A DNA stretch of 64,000 nucleotides. Origin: Pseudomonas sp. REP124 (GTDB lineage: Bacteria > Pseudomonadota > Gammaproteobacteria > Pseudomonadales > Pseudomonadaceae). Shown one piece after another: positions 24,661 to 35,780 of this stretch; within the stretch, counting starts at the first letter, position 1, and every line of letters begins with the position of its first letter. A program made the translations under genes and the position numbers. The notes beneath the pieces were generated by a model. The model saw only the letters and a program-made list of their open reading frames with translations. It made no database searches and was not told where the DNA came from. Location: contig NZ_JAIQWX010000004.1 in the NCBI RefSeq assembly GCF_020164475.1, positions 48,579 through 112,578 of the forward strand, in the 5' to 3' direction.

Positions 24661-24674
24661 TATTGCGTCGTCGG

Positions 24675-26966
<2,292 letters not shown>

Positions 26967-27205
26967 TCAGCTTCCCGGCCCGTGGGGGCATCCAGTATCT
27001 GACTCATTCTTGTCTTCACATCAGGTCTGTGCCGGCCAGACCGCGCCGGCGCTAAATAAGGCTAGACCCCGATCGTCAAGTCAGCTAATAGCCCGAGTAT
27101 TGGTAGCCGATAGGCGGAATCTCTCAGCGGACACAGAGTTTTACAGGTGCCTCCTAGCGATGTGCCACAATAGTCAGGTCACCGCAGCATTATCAGGCGA
27201 ACACA

Positions 27206-28333
27206 ATGGATGGCCTTGGATTTCGGCTCGAGCAGGAACGCTTCATCGCCCAACAGGTGCGCACCGATCGATTGCATCAGCTGTTTCGGCAATCGGTAAC
27301 TGCTGTTTTTGGCAGCTTTCTGGCATTGGCCATGTTGTGTTGGCTGTGCTGGGACCGCTTCGACCACCACATCATGAACTGGTGGATCGGTCTGCTGGCG
27401 GCCTCCACCCTGATCCGCATCACGATGTTCGTGGTGTACTTCCGCAGCCCCGAAGTGGCGCGCACCCCGCAGCGCTGGGAACTGATCTACATGGCCACCT
27501 TGTCGCTGTCCGCCGGGATCTGGGGCGGTGGGGCGCTGGCGGTCATGCCGGCCGACGATCTGCTGGCCCAGGCGCTGGTGATGCTGTTCACCGTGGGCAT
27601 GTCGGTGAGCGCGGTATCCTGCTATTCGGCCTATCGCTACATGACGGTGGTGTCCATCGCCCTGGTGCTGCTGCCGTCGACCTTCTGGCTGATGATCCAG
27701 CCGACTTCGCTGCAGTTCGGCATGGGCGTGGCGGTGCTGGTCTTCGCCTCCTTCGTGTGCAGCGCCACCCGCAAACTCTCCGTTGCCCTGGAAACCGCCT
27801 TCCGCCTGACCCGCGAAATGGAACTGGCCCACAGCATCTCCACCCGCGCCGCGCAGACCGACGAACTGACCGGTCTGCGCAATCGCCGCGCCTTCTTCGA
27901 ACAGGCCCAGCGCCTCTACAACCACTGCCAGCACTACCGCCTGCCGCTGTGCGCGGTGATGCTGGACATGGACCACTTCAAGCACATCAACGACACCTAC
28001 GGCCATCAGGTCGGCGACCAGGTGCTGCGGCAGATGGGCGTGGTGATCAGCCGGTCGTTTCGCGAGGCTGATGTGTATGGGCGGCTGGGCGGGGAGGAGT
28101 TTGCGGTGCTGCTGCCGGATACATCGCTTGAAGATGCGCAGAACATCGCCGAAGGGCTAGTTCATTCCATTTCCGGGCTGATGACCGGGCCGGTGCACTG
28201 CATCACCGCCAGCGTCGGCGTTGCGTGCATGGTTGCAGGCGACAAGGATCTGCACAGTTTGATGAGCAATGCCGACAAGGCGCTGTATCGGGCCAAGGCC
28301 AGGGGGCGCAATCAGGTGGTGGTGTCCGACTAA
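27206..28333 (+). CDS. Membrane-bound diguanylate cyclase (GGDEF)
   Basis: A 375-residue protein. Residues about 30-195 form five or six membrane helices (VFGSFLALAMLCWLCW, MNWWIGLLAASTLIRITMF, MATLSLSAGIWGGGALAV and so on) of a MASE-like sensor, and residues 210-375 a GGDEF domain starting TDELTGLRNRRAFFEQA. The active-site loop reads GRLGGEEFAVLLP, the catalytically competent GGEEF form, so it should make c-di-GMP from GTP. An RxxD inhibitory site is not obvious five residues before the motif (SFREADVYGRLGGEEF has Arg-Glu-Ala-Asp, which is a plausible RxxD). No partner genes. Confidence 0.92.
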   Translation: MDGLGFRLEQERFIAQQVRTDRLHQLFRQSVTAVFGSFLALAMLCWLCWDRFDHHIMNWWIGLLAASTLIRITMFVVYFRSPEVARTPQRWELIYMATLSLSAGIWGGGALAVMPADDLLAQALVMLFTVGMSVSAVSCYSAYRYMTVVSIALVLLPSTFWLMIQPTSLQFGMGVAVLVFASFVCSATRKLSVALETAFRLTREMELAHSISTRAAQTDELTGLRNRRAFFEQAQRLYNHCQHYRLPLCAVMLDMDHFKHINDTYGHQVGDQVLRQMGVVISRSFREADVYGRLGGEEFAVLLPDTSLEDAQNIAEGLVHSISGLMTGPVHCITASVGVACMVAGDKDLHSLMSNADKALYRAKARGRNQVVVSD

Positions 28334-28353
28334 GCACCTGCAACCCCGCAACC

Positions 28354-28520
28354 CCCTGTAGGAGCGAGGCTTGCCCGCGAAGAGGCCGGTACATCCACCA
28401 AAACAGGTTGCCTGAAAACCCATCGCGAGCAGGCTCGCTCCCACAGTTTTGATCTCCAGTGGCCACAAAATCTGCGGCCATCCAAGGGCCTCCCTGTGGG
28501 AGCGAGCCCGCTCGCGATAA
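28354..28520. repeat. Cluster of three REP units
   Basis: CTGTAGGAGCGAGGCTTGCC, then inverted ATCGCGAGCAGGCTCGCTCC, then a direct TGTGGGAGCGAGCCCGCTCG follow the diguanylate cyclase gene. The first is the hybrid AGGCTTGCCCGCGAAGAG type. Confidence 0.87.
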
Positions 28521-28555
28521 AAATGCCCAGACGCCACCGATCCAAATGATTTGCT

Positions 28556-28590
28556 CTATGGATTCAATAAGCATATTTTTGAATCTATAG
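28556..28590. promoter_or_regulatory. Palindromic operator of the Xre-RES operon
   Basis: CTATGGATTCAA (28556-28567) and TTGAATCTATAG (28579-28590) form a 12-bp inverted repeat with one mismatch around an 11-bp A/T-rich spacer, 22 bases before the antitoxin ATG. The position and symmetry fit a dimeric antitoxin binding site that would overlap the promoter and give autoregulation. Confidence 0.75.
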
Positions 28591-28611
28591 ATGCAGATTA
28601 AGGCTCCGACC

Positions 28612-29016
28612 ATGTCACTCGCCCTCCAAACTCAGGGCTTCAGCAAAAACCAATGCGTAACCGGCCTGCGCGCCGCCGTCGGAATCCTGGAAAAATGGCA
28701 GGCCAGCAGCGATCAGGTCTGCCGCCTGCTGCGCATTTCCCGCAGCACCTACACCCGCGCCCGTCAACGTGACCCGGCCTGGGCCGTGGCGCTGGATGCG
28801 GACCAGATGCAGCGCATCAGCTTCGTTCTGAACATCCACGCCACCCTGCGGCTGATCTTCGACAACCCGCAAAACGTCTACGGCTTCGTCTCGATGGCCA
28901 ACGACAACGAATTCTTCAACGGTCGCAGCCCGCTGGAGATCATGGCCCAAGGCGACATGATCTCGCTGTACGAAACCTTTCGCCGGATCGACGCACTGCG
29001 AGGCGGGCAATGGTGA
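28612..29016 (+). CDS. Xre/MbcA/ParS-type antitoxin (DUF2384)
   Basis: A 134-residue antitoxin of the Xre-RES family. The N-terminal part has an HTH-like LRAAVGILEKWQASSDQVCRLLRISRSTYTRARQR, and the C-terminal DUF2384 toxin-binding domain reads LRLIFDNPQNVYGFVSMANDNEFFNGRSPLEIMAQGDMISLYETFRRIDALRGGQW. It would neutralise the RES toxin and repress the operon at the palindrome just upstream. The start at 28612 has AAGG 8 bases upstream; the ATG at 28591 lies next to the operator and is less likely. Its stop overlaps the toxin start (ATGGTGA). Confidence 0.88.
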   Translation: MSLALQTQGFSKNQCVTGLRAAVGILEKWQASSDQVCRLLRISRSTYTRARQRDPAWAVALDADQMQRISFVLNIHATLRLIFDNPQNVYGFVSMANDNEFFNGRSPLEIMAQGDMISLYETFRRIDALRGGQW

Positions 29017-29702
29017 AGCCGACGGGTTTGCCCGTATCGGCCGGCGTAACCCAGCAGGCCTATCGACTGGTCAATTCGAAGTTTCCGCCGATCGCGATGT
29101 TCGACGACGTGGCCGATGCCGACGAGTTCGAGACCCTCTACGAGATCCAGGCGCTGACCAATCCACGTTTGAAGAACGAAGTGGGGCAACTGGAGCTGAT
29201 CCCCCGCAGCGAGATTCCCTTCGGGATCACCGGCTGTTCCTACGCGACGGCGCCCTTTACCCACTTCAACCCGGCGGGCTCGCGCTTCAGCGATGGCAGT
29301 TTCGGGGTGCTGTATCTGGCCGACACCATGGAGACGGCCTTGGCCGAGGTGCAGCATCATCAGGCGCTATATTGGTCCGGGGTGCGGGATTTGCACTACG
29401 AGCGCTTTGTGTTTCGCGGGCTGTCTTGTTCGTTCGTGGACAAGGGGATGCAGGATGCGACGGGCATTGCGCTGACCGACCCGATCTATGCGCCTGACGA
29501 CTACACCGATTCACATCGTTTTGGCCGTAGTATCAAGCAGGCGGGAAGTCCGGGTCTGCGTTATCACTCCGTGCGCCGGCAGGGCAGCCATTGCTGGGCA
29601 CTGATGACGCCGAGGCCGGTGCTGTCGATCATTCAGACGGCGCATTACGAGATGGTCTGGAACAAGCAGATCACCAGCGTCAGCCAAATAACCGAGGCCT
29701 GA
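29010..29702 (+). CDS. RES-domain toxin (NAD+-degrading type)
   Basis: A 230-residue RES protein. The three residues naming the family are placed as expected: Arg in QAYRLVNSKFPP, Glu in METALAEVQHHQALY, and Ser in GLRYHSVRRQGSHCWA. Studied members of this family deplete NAD+ in the cell and stop growth. It is translated from an ATG inside the last codons of the antitoxin gene. Together the two genes form a compact type II module. The predicted protein is complete and all key residues are present, so the toxin is probably functional. Confidence 0.9.
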   Translation: MVKPTGLPVSAGVTQQAYRLVNSKFPPIAMFDDVADADEFETLYEIQALTNPRLKNEVGQLELIPRSEIPFGITGCSYATAPFTHFNPAGSRFSDGSFGVLYLADTMETALAEVQHHQALYWSGVRDLHYERFVFRGLSCSFVDKGMQDATGIALTDPIYAPDDYTDSHRFGRSIKQAGSPGLRYHSVRRQGSHCWALMTPRPVLSIIQTAHYEMVWNKQITSVSQITEA

Positions 29703-29704
29703 CC

Positions 29705-30472
29705 TCAGGCTTTAACCCACCGCTGCCGACTCCACGCACTCAACGAATCCACCCCCAGCACCAACAGCAACATCGCCAGAATCACCGTACTGGCCTGCGC
29801 TTCCTGAAACAGGCTCAGGCTCACATACAGCATCTGCCCCAAACCCCCGGCACCCACAAACCCCAGCACGCTGGCCATGCGAATGTTGTTCTCCCAGCGA
29901 TACAGCACATACGCCAGCAACTGCGGCAACAGGTTAGGCAGGGTGCCGTAGCAGAAGGCCCACAGCGCATTGCCGCCTTGCAGGCGAATGGCTTCGGCCG
30001 GTTGTGGCGGGGTGTTTTCCAGGGCTTCGGCGAACAGCCGTCCCAGTACGCCAGTGGTGTGCAGCGCCAGCGCCAGAGTGCCGGCGTTCGGGCCGAGGCC
30101 GGCGGCCAGCACCATCAGCGCGGCCCACACCAACTCCGGAATCGCCCGCAATGCATTGAGCAACAGACGCGAAGCACTCTTGAACGGCCAGCCGAAACGC
30201 CCGGCCGCTGGCAGCGCCAAAACCAGACCGAATACCGCCGCGAGCAAAGTGCCCAAGGCTGACATGGCGATGGTTTCCACCGCGCCATGGGCAATGGCTT
30301 GCAGATGACCGGCGCTCAAATCCGGGCTGAGAAAACGCTGCGCATAAGCACCCATCTGCTTGAGGTTGCCGCTGTCGCCCAGCGCCCCGAGGTCGATGCC
30401 CAGATAGCCGAACGAGGCGATCACCGCGACGCCGATGCCCAGCAACAGGGCGAGGTTGATCAGGCGATTCAT
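29705..30472 (-). CDS. PhnE-like ABC permease (second copy)
   Basis: A 255-residue permease with six or so membrane helices and the inner-membrane-protein motif SASRLLLNALRAIPELVWAALMVLAAGLGPNAG, with ALENTPPQPAEAIRLQGGNALWAFCYGTLPNLLPQL matching the EAA loop that contacts the ATPase. It is similar to PhnE of phosphonate/phosphite importers. It overlaps the upstream permease gene by 4 bases (ATGA) and is last in the four-gene operon; the toxin gene ends 2 bases away on the opposite strand. Confidence 0.9.
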   Translation of the reverse strand: MNRLINLALLLGIGVAVIASFGYLGIDLGALGDSGNLKQMGAYAQRFLSPDLSAGHLQAIAHGAVETIAMSALGTLLAAVFGLVLALPAAGRFGWPFKSASRLLLNALRAIPELVWAALMVLAAGLGPNAGTLALALHTTGVLGRLFAEALENTPPQPAEAIRLQGGNALWAFCYGTLPNLLPQLLAYVLYRWENNIRMASVLGFVGAGGLGQMLYVSLSLFQEAQASTVILAMLLLVLGVDSLSAWSRQRWVKA

Positions 30473-31296
30473 CCCAGCCTCCAGCGCAACAGGCGGCTGA
30501 GTTGATCGGCCAGCAGCACCAGCACCAGGAAGGTCAGCAACAGGCTGGCCACCTCACCGCCGGCGAACATGCGCAGCGACAGGTCCATCTGCTGGCCCAG
30601 GCCGCCGGCACCGACAAAGCCCATCACCACCGAAGCGCGGATCGCGCATTCCCAGCGATAGACGGTGTACGACAGCAGCTCGGCCGCGACATTGGGCAGC
30701 ACACCATAAAAGAACGCCGACAACCGACCGCTGCCGGCTTGCAGCAGGGCGTGGGCAGGACGCTGGTCCACGGATTCGAAAATCTCCGCGTAGACCTTGC
30801 CGAGCATGCCGCTGTAGGTGATGGCGATGGCCAGCACACCGGCAGTCGGTCCCAGGCCCACGGCTCGCACGAACAGCAGCGCCCAGACGATCTCCGGCAC
30901 GCTGCGCAGAAAGATCAGCAAGCCGCGCACCGGCCAACGCAGCAACCGGCCCAAGAAGCTGGGGCGGCCAGCGCGGGAAGCCGCCGACAATGACAGCGCT
31001 CGGCTGGCCAACAGGCTCGCGGGCACCGCCAGCAACAACGCCAAAGTCATGCCGGCAGTGGCGATGGCCAGGGTTTGCAGGGTGGCTTGCCACAGCAGCT
31101 CAAGGAATTCTTCGCCATAGGCCGGCGGCCAGAAGGTCGCCACGAAGCGACCCATTTCGCTCTGGCTGCCGCTGGCGACCAGAACGCTCAGATCCAGTTC
31201 GCTGAAACGAATACCGGGCCACAGCAAGGCAATCGCCAACAGACAGAGCAGCAAGCGGGGAAGGGTGGCCGGGTCTCGGGAATCGCGGGTCAGCAT
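30469..31296 (-). CDS. PhnE-like ABC permease (first copy)
   Basis: A 275-residue permease with several membrane helices; [74 protein letters not shown] contains the EAA-like coupling segment, as in PhnE. It shares [10 protein letters not shown] with the second permease, so the two probably form a heterodimer. It overlaps the ATPase gene by 7 bases. Confidence 0.9.
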   Translation of the reverse strand: MLTRDSRDPATLPRLLLCLLAIALLWPGIRFSELDLSVLVASGSQSEMGRFVATFWPPAYGEEFLELLWQATLQTLAIATAGMTLALLLAVPASLLASRALSLSAASRAGRPSFLGRLLRWPVRGLLIFLRSVPEIVWALLFVRAVGLGPTAGVLAIAITYSGMLGKVYAEIFESVDQRPAHALLQAGSGRLSAFFYGVLPNVAAELLSYTVYRWECAIRASVVMGFVGAGGLGQQMDLSLRMFAGGEVASLLLTFLVLVLLADQLSRLLRWRLG

Positions 31297-32087
31297 CGCG
31301 GAATCTGCAGGCTCAAGGGCGCCACGGGTGCGGGAGGGGATTGCAGTTGCTCGTTGGCGTAGAGCCGGTCGAGCAGTTCGCGGTCGACTTCGTTGGGCGG
31401 CAGATCAAAAAGAATCTGCCCGTCACGCAGGCCGATGATTCGCGAAAAATGCCCCAAGGCCAGTTCCACCGCGTGCAGGCTGGCGACCAGGGTGACCTTG
31501 TGTTCCCTGGCATGGCGGCACAGCACCGTCAGCGTGTGCCCGGCAAGCACCGGGTCCATCGCCGACACCGGCTCATCGGCCAGTAGCACTTCGGGCGCCT
31601 GATACAGCACCCGCGCCACGCCGACCCGCTGCAACTGCCCACCGGACAATTGCTGGCATTGGGCGAACAGCTTGTCGCCCAAATCGAGCCGGGCCAGGGC
31701 AGCGCGAGCGCCCGGGATGTCCACCGGATGCAGCAGGTTCAACAGGCTCTTGCCCAGGCTCCACTGCCCCAGCTTGCCCGCCAGCACTGCGGTGATTACC
31801 CGCTGACGCGGCGGCAACGGCGGCGCCTGGTGCACCAGGCCGATCCGCGCACGCAGGCGCTGACGCTGGCGAGCCGACAGTTGCCAGGCGTGCTCGCCCA
31901 GCAACTGCACTTCACCGCTGCCGGGACGCAGGGCGGTGGCCAGAAGATTGAGCAAACTCGATTTGCCCGCGCCGGACGGGCCGATGATCGCGACCTGTTC
32001 GCCGGCCGCGATCTGCAGGTTGATGTCACGCAAAGCCTGAACCCCGTTGCCGTGGGTCAGGCTGATATGGGTCAACTTCAAGGTCAT
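31290..32087 (-). CDS. PhnC-like ABC transporter ATPase
   Basis: A 265-residue ABC ATPase. Walker A is GPSGAGKSS (about 36-44), the Q-loop is in [15 protein letters not shown], the signature [15 protein letters not shown] and Walker B EVLLADEP are followed by SLHAVELAL with the switch His. Closest in type to the PhnC group of the phosphonate/selenate-like importers. It starts inside the stop of the binding-protein gene (ATGA) and overlaps the permease gene. Confidence 0.92.
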   Translation of the reverse strand: MTLKLTHISLTHGNGVQALRDINLQIAAGEQVAIIGPSGAGKSSLLNLLATALRPGSGEVQLLGEHAWQLSARQRQRLRARIGLVHQAPPLPPRQRVITAVLAGKLGQWSLGKSLLNLLHPVDIPGARAALARLDLGDKLFAQCQQLSGGQLQRVGVARVLYQAPEVLLADEPVSAMDPVLAGHTLTVLCRHAREHKVTLVASLHAVELALGHFSRIIGLRDGQILFDLPPNEVDRELLDRLYANEQLQSPPAPVAPLSLQIPRC

Positions 32088-32935
32088 TTGAGCAGGTCGG
32101 CAGCGCGGGCGGCTTCCTCGATGCCCTTGTAGTTGTCGGGGCTGGTTTCGATGAAGCGGCTGGCGGCTTGCAGATCGAGGATCTCCTTGTCCGCCGGTTT
32201 CGCCGGATCAAGGGCCAGGAACGCCGCCTTGATCTTGTTCGCCAGCGCCGGGTCGAGGTTGCCGCGCACGGTCCAGTTGTAATCGAAGTAGGCCGGGGTG
32301 GTGGCGAATACCTTGACCTTGTCGGTGTCGACCTTGCCGGCCGCCACCAGTTTTTCCCAGACGCTGGCGTTCAGCACCCCGGCGTCGACCTTGCCGGCCT
32401 GGACCCAGGCGACCGTGGCATCGTGGGCGCCGCTGTAGCCGACGCGGCTGAAGTAGGTTTCCGGCTTGATGCCGTCCTTGAGCATGAAATAGCGCGGCAT
32501 CAGGCTGCCGGAGGTGGAGGACACCGAGCCGAAGGCGAAGGACTTGCCCTTCAGGTCCGCAAGGGATTTGACGCTCGGGTCGGCGGTGATGAATTTGCTG
32601 GTGAACTTCGCGTCCTGTTCACGCTGCACCAGAGGGATCGCGTTGCCGGTCTTCAAGCGTGCCTGGACAAAGGTGAAACCACCGAGCCAGGCCATGTCGA
32701 TGCGGTCGGTAGCCAACGCCTCGACCACCGCCGGGTAATCGCTCACCGGCACAAACTCGACCTTCATGCCCAACTGCTGCTCCAGATAAGCGCCCAACGG
32801 CTTGAATTTGCGCAGCAGTTCAGTGGGGGCCTCATCGGGAATCGCACTGACCTTCAACGTCTCCGCCGCCTGGGCGAGCAGGGTAGAGACAGACAGAGTC
32901 AGGCCGACGGCCAGTGCCAGGGTACGCTTGAGCAT
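32084..32935 (-). CDS. PhnD-like periplasmic binding protein (putative selenate/phosphonate importer)
   Basis: A 283-residue solute-binding protein with a signal peptide ([19 protein letters not shown]) and a PhnD-type fold: [38 protein letters not shown], then [15 protein letters not shown] and [18 protein letters not shown]. Pseudomonas proteins of this kind are often called 'putative selenate ABC transporter substrate-binding protein'; the ligand remains unproven and phosphonate or another oxyanion is possible. The start at 32935 has AAGGAG 7 bases upstream; a longer upstream frame is partly REP. First gene of the operon. Confidence 0.88.
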   Translation of the reverse strand: MLKRTLALAVGLTLSVSTLLAQAAETLKVSAIPDEAPTELLRKFKPLGAYLEQQLGMKVEFVPVSDYPAVVEALATDRIDMAWLGGFTFVQARLKTGNAIPLVQREQDAKFTSKFITADPSVKSLADLKGKSFAFGSVSSTSGSLMPRYFMLKDGIKPETYFSRVGYSGAHDATVAWVQAGKVDAGVLNASVWEKLVAAGKVDTDKVKVFATTPAYFDYNWTVRGNLDPALANKIKAAFLALDPAKPADKEILDLQAASRFIETSPDNYKGIEEAARAADLLK

Positions 32936-33008
32936 GGAAGTTCTCCTTTTCGATTGCGAGGGCGCTTTGAGAGGGTAGCCGAAATGACACTTCGGGCGCT
33001 GCCTGAAT

Positions 33009-33270
33009 TGTGGGAGCCTGAATGATCGCGGTGCCCGGACGTTTATCGCGAGCAGGCTCGCTCCCACATTTTTTACGGTGTTGGGTGCGGATTTTGTGAA
33101 CGAATCAATTCCCTGTGGGAGCGAGCCTGCTCGCGATGGCGGTGGATCAGCCCGATCATGGTTGACTGACCCACCGCCATCGCGAGCAAGCCCGCTCCCA
33201 CAGTTTTTTGAGTTGATTGCAGTATCCGTGAGCGACTCGAAACCTTGTGGGAGCGGGCTTGCCCGCGATG
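33009..33270. repeat. Cluster of five REP units
   Basis: A run of units in alternating orientation: TGTGGGAGCCTGAATGATCG (degenerate), inverted ATCGCGAGCAGGCTCGCTCC, direct TGTGGGAGCGAGCCTGCTCG, inverted ATCGCGAGCAAGCCCGCTCC, direct TGTGGGAGCGGGCTTGCCCG. It fills most of the 377-bp gap between the ABC operon and the TonB receptor gene, so no other gene is present there. Confidence 0.9.
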
Positions 33271-33312
33271 GAGTTTAACGATGACGCGGCCAGTCAGAAT
33301 GCTCACAGGACA

Positions 33313-35436
33313 TCAGAGCCAACTCCAGGAAACCCCAACATAAGCCCCCAACCCCTCACCCGGCGTAGACCTCGCTACATCCACCCCCTTGTCGTCATAC
33401 CCCGGCGTCACCGTCGCCGCGTAACGCTTGTCCGTCAGATTGCGAATATCCAGCCAGGTCTGCCAATCCCCCTTCGGCGCATTGAAGCCCAGCGTTGCGC
33501 CAAACAGCGCATAAGGATCGGCGTAATAGCTGTTGGCATAATCCACCGCCACCTTCGACACCAACTGCGTATTCACCGCCGCAAAGAACCCCTGCGGCCA
33601 GTCATAGCGCAATTCCCCCTGGTAATAGTGCATCGGCAACCCCGGCAGGCGGTTGTCGCCGAATCGGTCATCATCCCGATAGTGGAAATCGCTGAAGGTA
33701 TAAGCCTGACGCAAACTCAACCGCCCACCATCCGCCGCCCACAGGTCGCTCTGCAAACCGGCCTCAACCCCCTGATGCACCGTCGGGCTGGCGTTGAGCT
33801 CATAAGGCGTGGTCGCGTTGGCGTCCGGCAATACCGAGAGCAACTCATGGCGCACCTGGGAGTAATACCAGGACAGGCTCCATTGCCCGATCGCGCTATC
33901 GCCACGACCACCCAGCTCCAGGGTGGTCGCGGTCTGATTCTGCAACTCGATCGGATCGCGCTGAGTCCCCGTCGCCGGGCCGCTGCCAACCGGGAAGCGC
34001 TGGTTGGCGCTGTAGATCAGCGACCACGGATGCGGCGCTTCCACCGAGCGGCTGAGATTACCGAACACCTGCACCTGCGGCGTCAGCTGATAGCGCAGCC
34101 CCACCCGCGGCGCGTAATCCCAGTCGCCCATGCTGGTCTTGCCGCCGCCATCCGGGTAAGTCACCGCGCTCTCGCGACGGGTATAGATGGCGGCCAGCCC
34201 CGTTGTCAGCCACAGGTCCTCGGCGATCTCCAGGTCATTGCCGGCATGCAGCACCGTGTCCGAACCCTGATAGGTGAAGTTGCGCATGTGCGTGCCCGGC
34301 GCATAACCGGCGGTGTTGCCGGTGGGGATTCGCACCAGCTCGCTGGCCCCGTTGTTCGGCAGATGCTTGGTCACCCGCAAACCCACGTTGCTGTTGCTCT
34401 CCATCCCCCACAGCGTGTCGCGGCGCTTGTAGTCGAAGGTGCCGCTGACATCGGTGTACGCCACCTTCAAGCGGTTCGGGCCTTCACGCAAGTCCATCGG
34501 ATAGTCGTGATACACCAGCCCCGTCTGAATGCTCGAATCGTCATCCAGATAGAAGGTCGTCTTGTTGCCGATAAAGGTGCTGCCCGGCTGCTTGCGGCTG
34601 TCATCGCGCAGCACATAGGCCGGGTTCGCCGCACGGGGATCGTGCTCGATGGAGTGCTTGGTCACGCGCCCGGCCAGGTCGTTATCGGTCTCGCGATAGC
34701 GCAGGTAAAAACGCGTTTCCAGATTCGGATTGAAGCGATAACCGAAGTTGGCGATCAGGCCTTGGCTCTCGCTGTTGGTGTGGTCCTGATAACCGTCGGA
34801 CTGCGCGTCGGTCACCGCCACGTAATAGTCGAAATCCCCCAGCACCTGCCCGGAACTGACCTGACGCTGCTGATAGCCATGACTGCCGGTCGCATAACGC
34901 ACCTGCAACTTGGGCGAGTTGTAGCCGGTGTGGCTGAGGTAATCGATGGCCCCACCCAGCGCCAGGGCACCGCGATCAAAGCCGTTGGCGCCGCGCAGCA
35001 CCTCCACATGATCGAGCCACAGTGGCTCCAGCAACTCATACGGCGTACCACCGGGGCCGGTCAGCGGCAGCCCGTCGAGCATCGTGTACAGCCCCGAAGC
35101 ATGGGCCCCCGGCGCCCGGTTGATCCCCGAACCACGAATCGAAATCTTCACCCCTTCATTGCCCGAAGACTGGGCATACACCCCTGGCTGATACGCCAGC
35201 ACATCCTGATTGCTCGCCACCCGCCCTTGCAGCGGACGACGCATATCCACCACGTTCGTCCCGCCCGGCACCGCGGCCAACCGCGCCTCGGCCTCGGCAA
35301 CCGAACGATCCTCGCCGCTACGATCCTCAGCGCCAATCAACACCTGCCCCAACTCCAACCCCTCCGCTTCGGCCAGGGCCGGACAAACCAGCGTCAGGCC
35401 AAGCAACGCGGCGGGCAGGGATTTGGGCGAGGGCAT
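33313..35436 (-). CDS. TonB-dependent outer-membrane receptor
   Basis: A 707-residue TonB-dependent receptor. After a signal peptide (AALLGLTLVCPALAEA), residues about 45-165 form the plug (QDVLAYQPGVYAQSSGNEGVKISIRGSGINRAPGAH, GALALGGAIDYLSHTG), and the rest is a 22-strand barrel ending YVGVSWSWL with a C-terminal aromatic-type signal. No TonB box or FecA-like N-terminal signalling domain can be confirmed. The ligand is unknown; neighbours (an MHS carrier, an oxyanion ABC system) do not decide it. A hairpin in the leader may cover the ribosome site (35446-35488). Confidence 0.93.
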   Translation of the reverse strand: MPSPKSLPAALLGLTLVCPALAEAEGLELGQVLIGAEDRSGEDRSVAEAEARLAAVPGGTNVVDMRRPLQGRVASNQDVLAYQPGVYAQSSGNEGVKISIRGSGINRAPGAHASGLYTMLDGLPLTGPGGTPYELLEPLWLDHVEVLRGANGFDRGALALGGAIDYLSHTGYNSPKLQVRYATGSHGYQQRQVSSGQVLGDFDYYVAVTDAQSDGYQDHTNSESQGLIANFGYRFNPNLETRFYLRYRETDNDLAGRVTKHSIEHDPRAANPAYVLRDDSRKQPGSTFIGNKTTFYLDDDSSIQTGLVYHDYPMDLREGPNRLKVAYTDVSGTFDYKRRDTLWGMESNSNVGLRVTKHLPNNGASELVRIPTGNTAGYAPGTHMRNFTYQGSDTVLHAGNDLEIAEDLWLTTGLAAIYTRRESAVTYPDGGGKTSMGDWDYAPRVGLRYQLTPQVQVFGNLSRSVEAPHPWSLIYSANQRFPVGSGPATGTQRDPIELQNQTATTLELGGRGDSAIGQWSLSWYYSQVRHELLSVLPDANATTPYELNASPTVHQGVEAGLQSDLWAADGGRLSLRQAYTFSDFHYRDDDRFGDNRLPGLPMHYYQGELRYDWPQGFFAAVNTQLVSKVAVDYANSYYADPYALFGATLGFNAPKGDWQTWLDIRNLTDKRYAATVTPGYDDKGVDVARSTPGEGLGAYVGVSWSWL

Positions 35437-35445
35437 CGGGAGAAC

Positions 35446-35488
35446 TCCATACGACGAAAACGGGCAGTGAGGAACTGCGACGTATGGA
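35446..35488 (-). promoter_or_regulatory. Leader hairpin covering the ribosome site of the TonB receptor
   Basis: In the minus-strand leader, TCCATACG and CGTATGGA form an 8-bp stem with a 27-base loop. The second arm overlaps the GGAG of the ribosome-binding site (GGAG, then 8 bases, then ATG at 35436), so the hairpin could hide it. Whether it is regulated is unknown. Confidence 0.45.
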
Positions 35489-35557
35489 ATAACGAAGGAA
35501 ACACATGGGGATTTTGTTTTTTTTCAAACACCTACGGCCTACAGGGTCAATGCAATC

Positions 35558-35780
35558 CCTGTGGGAGCGTGGCTTGCCCGCGATGGTGGTTAACGATAAC
35601 GCTGGCTTCCTGACACACCTGAATCAACTGTAGGAGCTAGCTTGCTCGCGATGGTCGTCAACGATAACGCTGGCTACCTGACACCCCGCGTTGCCTGAAC
35701 CACCATCGCGAGCATGCTCGCTCCTACAGTTTTGAGGGCGGTCGCGATCAAATGTGGGACCGAGCCTGCTCGCGATGATT
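35558..35780. repeat. Cluster of four REP units
   Basis: Direct TGTGGGAGCGTGGCTTGCCC, direct CTGTAGGAGCTAGCTTGCTC, inverted ATCGCGAGCATGCTCGCTCC and direct TGTGGGACCGAGCCTGCTCG fill the gap after the TonB gene. The last unit is inside the coding end of the neighbouring MFS gene. Confidence 0.87.

Noticed and set aside
29705..32935. Calling the ABC operon a definite phosphonate importer
   Set aside because: There are no phn catabolic genes nearby and the binding-protein subgroup is often assigned to selenate; the ligand is left open.
33247..35613. A 788-codon open frame on the plus strand opposite the TonB receptor gene
   Set aside because: It is the complement of a solidly recognised receptor; its translation is rich in Arg, His and Pro without any family look. 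Long antisense frames are expected at this GC and codon use.
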